Shown one piece after another: positions 43,066 through 54,300 of a stretch of 64,000 nt of DNA; the first letter of the stretch is position 1; each line of letters begins with the position of its first letter. Both the position numbers and the translations under genes were made by a program. This DNA is from Artemia franciscana (lineage: Eukaryota; Arthropoda; Branchiopoda; Anostraca; Artemiidae): positions 246,001 to 310,000 of the forward strand of contig NC_088868.1 of the NCBI RefSeq assembly GCF_032884065.1. The letters are read 5' to 3'. A model generated the notes under the pieces. It was not told where the DNA came from, made no database searches, and saw only the letters and a program-made list of their open reading frames with translations.

Positions 43066-44171
43066 TAAAAAGGTAAAAAATCTCTTGGCTGAAATATTTA
43101 AATAGAGCACTTTACCCTTTTCCTTGACGTAAGGCTAATTAGGATGATTAGATATTGCTTCGTAACCATCGTCAAGTGTAAGCGTTATTATAAATAATAC
43201 AATATGGTTTAGCAGAAAACAAAAACAAAAAGCAACCAAACAGGTGATCAAGTCAGCCTTTGAAATTTTGCAAAAATATTCTGCCTGCATTTAAATCAAA
43301 TACAAATAAAATCAAACTAAAGATAAAGAAACAGGTATAGATAAATACAAAAGACCAAATGAAAAACCAAGAAACTGACCATTCATACAGATAAATCTTT
43401 GATAAGTACCCTTACAAACGTTTTTTTTTAGTTTTGAAGTGTTCTAACAAATGAATAAACCTATTCAAGATCTGCAGCCTCAATTCTAAAAAGTCAAAAA
43501 TTTAGAATTAGAAATTCTTCTTTAAATTTAAATGTTTAGAAAAGTATATTATGCATTATTAAACCTTGATAACTCATTAGCGCCATCTCCCACAAAAAAA
43601 ACAGATATTTTCAAAATAATCTTTGACAACGATCCTTAATTCGCTTTTTTAGTTCTAAAGGGTTCTAGAAAATGAATATACGTATTCTAAATTTAGTCTC
43701 ATTTTCTAAAACCAGAATTGTCCCGTGTTTTTTTTTCTCTCTCTCAGATTAGAAAATATGAGTAATAGGTTTTGTAAACTAGCAAATCCTGGACATTCGC
43801 TAGCCCCATTTATCATATCAAAACTGCAATACAAAATAGAATAATGCTAAGAAAGGTAACTGGCAAAGTGAGATTAACTGTGGTTGATACTCCAACGAGC
43901 CAACTCCACATCCTTTTTAAGGTTACCGTCTCCTTTTATGAGCATAAATATTAAAATATTATCCAATACTTATTTCATGAAGCAATGTTGTCTCTGAAGA
44001 GAGGAGTTTGAGTTTCTTTGAGCTAGCCACTCATAAAACTGGAAACTTTCCAGTTGTCAAAAATATTACCATACTACTATATTTAATAGTTCACATTATG
44101 ATTTTTAATAGCCCAAATAACTAATGGTACTAAAACACTTCATCTGAAAAAAAATTCTTAATACTTGATTT
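43066..44171. other. Intergenic, weak duplications only
   Basis: A loose repeat of tagttttgaagtgttctaac at 43431 and tagttctaaagggttctaga at 43650. No gene. Confidence 0.4.
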
Positions 44172-44661
44172 GGTCAATATTCCTATTACCTGAACAATTG
44201 TTTAGGGTCATGAAACTATTGTTAATAGATGCATTTTGACTTTTCGAACATCTTTTCTCTCTTGCAAAACTACCGAAAACTCACCGTTAAGGAGTAATTA
44301 TATATTTGCACATTAGGGGGGGGGGGGGGGGGTAAAGCATAGCATATATTAAATACAGCAATGGTTAGTTTACGTATTTAATATATGCTATGCTTTACCC
44401 CCCCCCCCCTAATGTGCAAATATATAGCCCAAATTTGTTTCTAAACTATTACAGATTCGCGATTTCAAATATCCGATCAACGAAAACGGAAATGATTGCA
44501 ATTCTATATGTGTAAATGCAAAAATATTTGGGCCGGAATAAAGAACGGTGAGTTTGCGGTAGTTTTGCAAGAGAGAAAAGATGTTTAAAAAGTCAAAATG
44601 CATCTATTAACAATAGTTTCATGACCCTAAAAAATTGTTCAGGTAATAGGAACATTGACCC
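44172..44661. repeat. Inverted duplication of the CenH3 3' flank around a foldback element
   Basis: 44545-44661 (downstream of the CenH3 stop) is repeated as its reverse complement at 44172-44288, differing at only a few positions. The G/C-tract foldback lies between. Bases 44441-44544 have no counterpart on the left, so the structure is an asymmetric palindrome. Confidence 0.85.
44299..44440. mobile_element. G/C-tract foldback element, near-perfect palindrome
   Basis: Arms 44299-44355 and 44373-44426 pair with a 17-base loop. The left arm holds about 17 consecutive G and the right arm 12 C. The right end continues into agcccaaatt, as in related copies, while the left end lacks it. Confidence 0.85.
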
Positions 44662-44667
44662 TTTATT
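44662..44667 (-). promoter_or_regulatory. Putative poly(A) signal of the CenH3 gene
   Basis: AATAAA on the - strand, about 150 bases after the CenH3 stop codon. It is the nearest canonical signal downstream and lies at the outer edge of an inverted duplication. Confidence 0.45.
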
Positions 44668-44813
44668 TGTCAGTCCAACGGTAAGATAGATTTTTTTTTT
44701 CTGCAAATACAGCCCATATTTGCTCCAATTCAATTGTTTTTCTACTGAAACTTATCAACACTAATACTAGAAAATATGCTATCAATTGAAAAATACACTG
44801 GAATGATTCTTCT

Positions 44814-44988
44814 TTAGATTCCGTATATGAAATCTTTTTCGCCTCTGATTCTGCGTACAAGTGACATGTCGCTCACTCTCAACGTTACTCGTTTCCCATG
44901 TATCATGGCCATTACAGAATCTTCAAATAACTGTATCATATAACTTTCAGCAGCGGACTGGATAGCCTCTAAACTGTCACGCTGAAAT
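44814..44988 (-). CDS. CenH3 exon 3 (alpha-2, loop 2, alpha-3, stop)
   Basis: The acceptor ttttcttctag ends at 44989. The first base completes the arginine of LRFQ, the residues that join loop 1 to alpha-2 in every H3. The exon then runs 57 codons to TAA at 44816-44814. It contains the acidic LFED, the loop 2 KRVT and the RRIRGE near the C-terminus. Canonical H3 ends two residues after RRIRGE; this protein continues with KDFIYGI. Confidence 0.92.
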
Positions 44989-46878
44989 CTAGAAGAAAAT
45001 AGAACAGTCTGAGTTAAATGAGATTCAGTTACTTGGTGTTCTTTCATGATTTCTAGGAACAACCACACTAGCAAAATGACGACATTTCAGAGAATCCAAA
45101 TAAAACTTGCGTTATATGGGAGCCAGAGTCCCCCCCCCCAACCTTGGCTGGTTAGTCTCCAATCAATTTTGACTTAAAATAAAGGACTAGAATTTCTGAC
45201 GTAATGAGCATCTTCCAAAGTTTCTGCGACAATGAGGTTCAGCGAAAATAATATTTAATCTCTCTTGATTTCTGGGAATATTTCTGGTCTATACTGTTGT
45301 TATGAAAGTAAAAAGTAACATTAAACCCCAAAATGAGCAGAATTTATTCCGTATAAGAGGGAGATTGACCCTTCCTCATCCCCAACTACACCTCGTGGTC
45401 GTAGAAATTTCGGAGGGTGCTAATTCGATCAGAATTTGAGAGTTCTAGTCCTTTTTATTAGTCGAATTGGAGACCAAACAGCTGCGGGAGAGGGTATTTT
45501 CAGGAGGGTAAATGCCTAGACCTGCGTTATATCATCTCTTGTCAAAAGAAACGTTTGTTATATTATCTTGTATATGAAGAAGCAGTTTTTATCAAAAAAT
45601 GAGTTTTATTTAATTTTACTTCAAACAAGGCTTTAAATAATTCTCTATGATGTTTGACTGCTTAACTAGTAGCGACGGAGAAAAGAGAAAAAAGGAGAGG
45701 ACACCACTGCGTGCCATATGAAAAGGAGATTTTCCTTGTTGCTCAAGATAAGGGACTTAAATTCTCCTAAATTAGGTTTTCAGCGACACTAATTCCAATA
45801 GTGCAATTTTTATTTCAATCCGACACAATTTTTGTGGGATTTCAGCCTAGTTTTCAAGATTCACGTGAATTCTTTTTTGCAATAAACTTTCATCATTAAG
45901 ATTAATCGAAACACTAGTTACCAGTTCTGAGTCAGCTTAGACTTATAACAGATTATTCCTCTCTTGACAGTCATATTCAAAAAGCATTTTCAAATTTTCG
46001 GTTGCTATGGGTTTGAGTTCGTTCTTCTACTAGGTTGCCGCTACTACTACAAACATGATATTTCACAAGAATTTGGTAAAAATTCAGACGAATATGTATT
46101 TAAGCTCCTGCTTCCCTTATTTAAATAAGCATGGACATGCATTAATATAGAGAAACCCAAATATATGAGAAATATTTTGGATGGTGCCCTCTTTCTGGGA
46201 TGATCAAAGGATCGTTATACGAATATTAAACTTGAATAAAAAAGAGTTTGGGGGGGGGGGGGGGGGGGTCGCAACCTCTCTCCCGTTTAAGGTAGTTCTG
46301 GATCAAACAGTTTATAGTAACAAACTGCAATTAAACAGTAACTCTGATCAATAGAGAACAAAACTCTAAAATACAGGGTTTGGGCTAAATTACATACTTC
46401 AATAGAACCTACTATTAAGCATGCTGATTCTGCAATGAATAAGCTTTACGCAATGAAAATGCAAAATTCATTAACCTTGAGTTTGCTCGTCAAAAGGTAT
46501 TGGCAAATGAAGATTTGCTGAATTTTTAGAAAAAGGACTTAAACAATCTAGATGAAAATTATAGAATGACATTCAACGTGCATGTGAACGTTAGAGCTAC
46601 TATCCACAAACATATGAAAGTTCTTATTTTTCCACAGAAGGATGATCACGCATGTGTGTTTTTTCCAGGGATGATTATATCGAAGGAGTAATTATAGATT
46701 ATTGAGTGAAGGCCTGTTCAGATAAAAATTAAAAAAACCCAAGTACCCCTTTTAAGTAACAGAGATCACGTCAGAGAAAAGTGCCAATTTATATATTTTT
46801 TATGTATTTTTGCTTGTTCTTGTTTATTTTTCTTTGCTTTCAGTTCTTTTCTTATTTTTTCATAGTCAGGACAAAATT

Positions 46879-46952
<74 letters not shown>

Positions 46953-48355
46953 AGGGTTCGGACAGGTCGGTTCGTTTCAAATTATATGCTCTGTCCTATT
47001 TTTATAGGATTTCCCGGACCCAAATATAGGCCAATTATAGGATTCGGAAGTCCTCGGGATCAGATCTGTGGTAGATGGCGTGGGATGCCTGGTTACATAA
47101 ATTACCAAGTTTCATCCCGATCCCTCCAATCTAAGCGTTTTCCATGCCCCCCAATGTCACCAGATCCGGTCGGGATTTAAAATAAGAGCTTTGAGACCCG
47201 ATATCCTTCTAAATATCAAATTTCACTGAGATCCGATCACCCGTTCGTAAGTTAAAAATACCTCATTTTTTTCTAATTTTTCAGAATCAACCCCGTCCCC
47301 CCCCAAACTACCCCAAAGAGAGCGGATCAGTTCTGGTTATGTCAATCATGTATCTAGAGCTTGTGCTTATTTTTGTGCTTAGTTTCTGCCCAATCCCTCC
47401 ACTCTAAGTGTTTTCCAAGATTTTAGGTTTCCCCTCCAAACTCCCCCAATGTCACCAGATCCAGTCGGGATTTAAAATAACAGCCAACCAAACATCAAAT
47501 TTCATTAAGATCTGATCAACCGTTCGTAAGTTAAAAATACTTCATTTTTCTATTTTTTCTGAATTAACGGTTAATACCAAGCGCCATAAAAACACTATGC
47601 TACAATGAGATTAACCGAACAGACGGACCAAAGGATGATGAGGCGATAAACGACAAAAAGCTGATTCCGACAATCTTCCATGCAGGAGGGCCAACTTTGC
47701 ACTTATATCAGGGACATCAAACTTACGAATTTTCTTACCATTGCTATACCAAGGGGGGAGATAAAGTAAAAATTATAATATCTGAAATAAAAAGTCCGAA
47801 TCTGATGAACATCATTTCTCTTTAGAAGGGGATAAAGACCAGATAGATAAAGGACAGATTGATCACAGAATGTAGCATATAGCCTACCCAGAGCACGTCT
47901 ATTATACTTCCCTCGATTAGCAACTTTCTTAGAATAGCCCACTTGAATAACTGGGCCGTATTCACATCAGCCAGCCAGCGTTCAGCCAGGAAACACATAA
48001 GTCGCAAGAACTCCAGTCTCATTAAGCAAAGACTGCTAGCCTATATACTGATCTTTGCTCATTTCGGACAGGCCCAACATGACAAAAAACAAAACATAGG
48101 CTACTAAGTCAACACAACAGCATAGCCCAGGCAGAAGCAGCTTACTAAGCCCAACACAAAGCATTAGTTAAGTTCAAAAAGCTCAACAGTTGTAATTAAT
48201 TATCAATCTACACCAAAAGACAGAAAATTGCAAATCATGAGCAATGTTCTTAGTGCTCTTCAGCCGAAAATATAAAAATAATAGGATTTTAGCCAAAATA
48301 TAGGCATTTTATAGGAGTGCATTAAAATATAGGAATTTATAGGCGAATCCGAACA

Positions 48356-48398
<43 letters not shown>

Positions 48399-51300
48399 AA
48401 AAAGGTAAAGAATACGGCATTAGACTTTACAGTCCCTACCGGCGGTGCTGATCTCCGTTTCTTGGCCCTTCAGCCAGGAAGTGTAATGGGAGGTTGGGAG
48501 CCAACCATCCTGTGCTTTCGCAAACCCTTCCTGTTTACCTTCCCAAATTTCCCCAGATATCCTTCAACAAGTTCTTAGTCCCCCCCCCTCCCCTCATCGA
48601 TCTTGAGAACGGCTCTAAAGTATTCGGATCAAGCCTCATAGCATAACGTGAATGCCCAAATGGTTTGGGTCTTTATTCATGAATCGTCAGCTAATATTGA
48701 CTTAAGTGTAGCAATGACTACTATTTTTGTTGATCAATTATCGGCATATGACCTTTTAAAAAACAGAAGAGGTCAAGCCAGAGAAAAGTGGCGTTCTCAA
48801 GCATCTTGTACCCCAAAACATCAATATTTCTTAAAGAGGGCCAAATACCTGGCAATACAAATTATAAGATAGCTAATCAATTTGTCATGGTCTCACACCC
48901 TCAAAATAAGGGTTTTAAGCCTCCCATTTTGAAGAAGGATGAAATTCACTTCTTTTTTTTACAGATAACACGCATCTCATTATGTATTTCTAATCCTTTC
49001 TTCTGTTATGGCTACGGCAATATCACAAGGATAGCAGCATTCAGAATATATGGATAGCAATATTCGGAAGTTTAACGACTCATTTTAAAGCTACTGCCTC
49101 TCTCTAAGCCCCTCTTTCAAGGTCGTCTTAATAACTACATCGTAAAGTGCCTTATTGTACCTTCCGAAGAGGAAAGGCAGGGAAGCATAGTAAGGGTACA
49201 CATTATAACCACCACGGTCAAAAATCTTTAACCGGATGTTTTCAGTGCCCGATCTAAAAAATTGACGAAAACCATATATTTGTTTAGCAAGATCTGATGG
49301 GTCCTTTTTTATATATTGTAGGACTTAGCGATGTTATCTGAATTATATTGATTTTATCTTTAATCTCTACAACCAAAAACCATACTTACCTTAATTCTGT
49401 GGGACAAATTCGTGATGTTATTTCTCTCACCAATCTCCCAAATGACGCCCTTGGAATGAGAGTGGTATATGTCCTTTGATAAGCTCTTATTTCTCTTAAT
49501 GCCAACGTCCCTGGTCTCCAACGTTTCTTCCGGCTCTGAAAACAAAAGGGATAATTTTTCAATAAAAAATGAAAATAAGGTATTAATTGATACTAGAAAT
49601 AAACAAATATCCATGAAAAATTAATAAATCTCTTTACCGTATAACCTTATCCCGTGCTTATTTGCTATTTAGAATTAAGTAAAGTCTAAAATAAATAGCA
49701 AATAAAACAGTAAAGTCTAAAATAAATAAGAGCCTAAAATAAAATAAACGAACAGTAAAGTCTAAAATAAATAAACAGTAAAGTCTAGAATAAATAGCAA
49801 ATAAAACAGTAAAGTCTAAAATAGATAAAAGCCTAAAATAAATGAACAGTAAAATCTAAAATAAATAGCAAATAAAACAGTAAAGTCTAAAATAAATAAA
49901 AGCTTAAAATAAAAGAACAGTAAGGTCTAAAATAAATAAAAGCCTAAAATAAATCTAAAATAAGATAAATGAACAGTAAGTCTAAAATAAATACATACAT
50001 GCCAATGCATGCATGCACACATGGCGATCAAAATGATCGCCAGGTATGACTGATGATCTAGATCAGGATGTTCTGGCTAGTCACCGGGGAATCTCGGTTT
50101 CAACTTCCATAGTGACATAGATTTTTTCAGCCAAATGTTTCTCAATTAGGATAATTTTTTTTTTGCATTTTGACTGGCTACTAAAAAGTAAATGGCTCTG
50201 AAATCGGGGTAAAAGAACACATTTTAATCCACAGATGTCAATTACATTCAATATTTACTTTTTGTTGAAAAACTAATTTTTTTTGGTTTGAGCTTAAATT
50301 TGTTTACTAATTCTTGTCGTTTACGTCTTCATCCCAGAAACACTTTTTTTTCAACTGAAAGTAAGGAGCATCATTAAAACTTAAAACACGCGAAAACTTT
50401 TCAGTACATAACGGGGGCTACCTCCTCCTCAATACCCCTCTCTTCATGTTAAATGTTTTAAGCATTTTCTTATTTTCAGATGAAAGCTTTTAATTTTTGA
50501 TCGTTTTCTAAATAATGCCGGGAAAACCACCTCTTCCTACATGGAAATTCCCTCCCCAAGAAAAATGCCTTTATTGGTCTCCTACTTAAGTCCCACAGAA
50601 AATTCCATCCTCACTGTAAATACCCAAAAAATTTCACGATTCGATCTGAAAAATTATCTCTAGTACACTCTCATTTGAAAAATACTTCTTTTTTATTTAA
50701 TTGTTGATCCTTTTTCAATTCATACCGGAAATCCCACATTTATTGAAAAAATTTTTCAAACCCCCTTTCCCTTCCAATGGAAATTTCTCCATGGAGAATT
50801 ATTCCTGGTGATAATTCCACACGAAAAATTTCTCCTGCGGAAAATACCCCTCCACAGAAAACCCCCCAGAGAATTCAATCCCAGTATAAATTTTCCCAAG
50901 AAAACCTCCACATGTAAAGTTGAGTCTCAAAAGAGAAAGTAAGACAAATAAGACTAATTTCACGTAGGAATTCTGGCAATTTCTCCCTGTATAAAATTTG
51001 CCCTTGAAACATCATCCACAGACACTCCCTACCAATAAAAATTTCACCGTTGAAAATCCCAACCACGAAAAATGTCTGTATATTTCCCAATAGCAAATAC
51101 TAAATGTAAACAATGGATAAATTTTACAATTTGCAACCATTTCCTCGACACCTGTGAAGGGTCACACCATCCTCAAAGGCATAGTTATTGGACCTTTGAA
51201 CTATGTTGAACATAATGGCTTTCTAAAAAATTTTAACAGCCGACTTTGGGGGAAAAGAGTGTTGCACACCGATCTTTTTGGTTACTTAAGAAGGGAAAGG

Positions 51301-54300
51301 AACTTTTACTTTTCTTTTAAATAAGTCATCTCTCTATGTTCTGGAACCATTGCTTTGATACGATCACCCTGGCTTCGGTAAGAACAAAAGAAAATAACTA
51401 TGATCATTCTTCTGGCAACTTTTTTTTTTTACAAAATTCCACGATTTTGCAGATGAGAGCTAGAAACATCTACGGTAGGGTTCTCTGATCAGCTGTTGTG
51501 GTTAGGGTTGTCACCTGTAGCACAAAAGTGCTATTTTAGCATTATTTTATTATGTGGAGCACGTGCTCAGGGTTTCTAAAATAGCACGCAAGTGCTATTT
51601 TAGCACTATTACAGTCAGTTTTTTTTATACTACGACACCGAAAATCGCTATGCAGCACGCAAATTAGGGCAATTGTCGCACTTTAGGAACTGACCGTGGT
51701 GGCAACCGAGGTTGTTATTTTCAATAAGATATCGTGACTTTTAGATGATATCCCCCCTGAAAATAAAGCAACATTTCTCAGGCTCGTAACTTTTGATGGG
51801 TAGCATTAAAGTTAATGCTTCTTAGATGTTTGAAGTCAGCATGGAAAATATATTCTTTTGATGTATCTATTGTTATCAGAATTTTGTTTTTTATAGCTTT
51901 GGTTACTTTCGTTACTTACGTTCGTTACCACAAACTGTTTGACAAATAAAAATTCAAAAATGTAGTGTTTAGTTTTGACTTCCATATTCAAAAGCTAAAA
52001 AAGACTAAGAAAGTTTGATAGAATAGCATGTTCTACCAATTCTTATTTTAATCAGCCCTTTTGAGAAGAAAAGGAAGACGTTTTGATTCAAAATTAGATC
52101 CAGTAAAATTACAGTTAAAAGTTTTGAAATGTGAAAATTATCTTAAACAAAACCTTTAATTCTTACAAAATCTTTAAATAATTGAATAGTTTTTTGCTTC
52201 TTCTTAGAGCTCACCGTCTATCTCAGTTATAATTTAGAACTTGTCTAGAGATCTCTTGCGATAAAGTATTGCTTCCTGAACGTCTATCACTCTGTCAAAT
52301 TTTAAATTACCCCCTCCCCGATATACATTATACCTATGTTATTCTACGGATGCTCATCATCTACCCATCTTCTGCATTATTGTTCAAAACTATTTTCGGT
52401 ATGGGGATTATAAGCAGAGAAGACAAAGTCTCAGTAATTTCTAGTAGTTGGAAAGAAAGTTTTTTTTTCTATCCTAATAAATAGTATTAAAAAGAAATGA
52501 AATAAACCGTCCCTTATCTGGAAATAAATTCGCTAGGGAGTTGATTGTCACCACAGCGACAATCATTTATCGACCAGTCGGACAAGGAATAATCCCTTCC
52601 ATGTCCTGAGGTCAAATTTTCAAAGTTCCTGATTTCTAAGTTTCCGAAATAATTCTTAAAACATGGAAAAATTCCAAAGTCTGATCAACAAAGCTACAAA
52701 ATTTCTTCTAACTACAAGTTTCTTGGGGCTTACTTATTAGGGATTACATTCATTAAAGGAAAAATTTCACTGAGAGTAATGTCTGTCTTTTGTTTAAACT
52801 AAATAAAAAACAAGTTTTTTTAAACTGCAAGTAAGGAGCGACGTTAAAACTTAGAACAAACAGAAATTATTTCGTATGTGAAAGGAGTTGTCCCCTCCTC
52901 AACGCCTCGCTCTTCACGCTAAAGTTTCTTACTGTTTTAAAAGGTAGAACTGTGACAAAGAGTCAAACTTTAGCGTAAAGAGCGAGGCGTTGAAGAGGGA
53001 AAAGCCCCTTTCATATACGGAATAATTTTTTTGTTCGTTTTAAGTTTTAATGTCGCTCCTTACTTGCAGTTAAAAAAACTCTTTTTTTATTTAATTTCTG
53101 AATGTTTTGAATTAATGCATGTTTTAATTTCGGCTCACCGCACACGAATAATTAAAAAGAAATATGCATGTTAATTTTTTTTGGCTAAATTGCTTTATCA
53201 TAGTTTTGATCGGACGATTTTGATAAAAAAAAGGGTGGGGGAGGAAACCTAGTTGCCCTCCAATTTTTGGTTACTTAAAAATGAAACAAGAACTTTTTTA
53301 CGAATTTTTCATTAGTAATACACGTAACTTACGAATTAACTTACATAACGAAGTTCTATTGTGTATTTTTATTACGTATATGAGGGGGTTCGGCCCCTCG
53401 TCAATACCTCGCTCTTCACACTAAAGTGCAATGTGCACCTTCCCTCCCCACCCCCCTTTAACGTGAAGAAGTCCCCCTGAAAACGTCTGTACATTTCCCA
53501 ATAACCATTACTATATGTAAACAATGGTCAAAGTTTGTACCTCCCACGGGGACTTTGGGGATTAAGTCGTCCCCAAAGACATAGTTATTAGGTTTTTCGA
53601 CTATGCTGAACAAAATGGGTATCTCAAAATTTTCATCCGGTTACTTTGGGAAAAAATGAGCGTGTGAAGGGGCCTAGGTGCCCACCAATTTTTTTGGTCA
53701 TTTAAAAAGGGCACTAGAACTTTTAATTTCCGTTTATAATGAGCCCTCTTACGACATTCTCGGACCACTGGGTCGATACAACCACCCCTACAAAAAAAAA
53801 CACAAAAAAACAAAAACAAATAAACACGCATCCGTGATTTGTCTTCTGACAAAAAATACAAAATTCCACATTTTTGTATATACGAGCTTGAAACTTCTAC
53901 AGTAGGATTCTCTGATACGCTGAATCTGATGGTGTGATTTTCGTTAAGATTCTACGACTTTTAGGAGATGTTTCCCCCGATTTTCTAAAGTATGGCAAAT
54001 TTCCTCAGGTTTGTAACTTTTGATGGGTAAGACTAAACTTGATAAAACTTATATATTTAAAACCAACATTAAGATGCAATTCTTTTGATTAACTCTTGGT
54101 ATCAAAATTGCGTTTTTCAGAGTTTCCGTTACTATTGAGCCGGGTCGCTCCTCACTACAGTTCGTTACCATTAACTGTTTGATTCCCCGTGAATTTCAAA
54201 TACAAATCAAAATTTATCAACAGAATCAGATCTATTTTGAATTAGCATTTATTCCCTAAGATTCTACCACCAAGCACTAAAATCATTCTATCCGTCTTAT

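Noticed and set aside
44814..45074. The full 86-codon - strand open frame as an independent histone-like gene
   Set aside because: Homology to H3 starts exactly at the splice acceptor at 44988. The 28 codons before it are intron.
49360..49614. 84-codon - strand open frame as a gene
   Set aside because: It overlaps CenH3 exon 2 in another frame. The phase 0 frame gives the H3 signature and clean splice sites.
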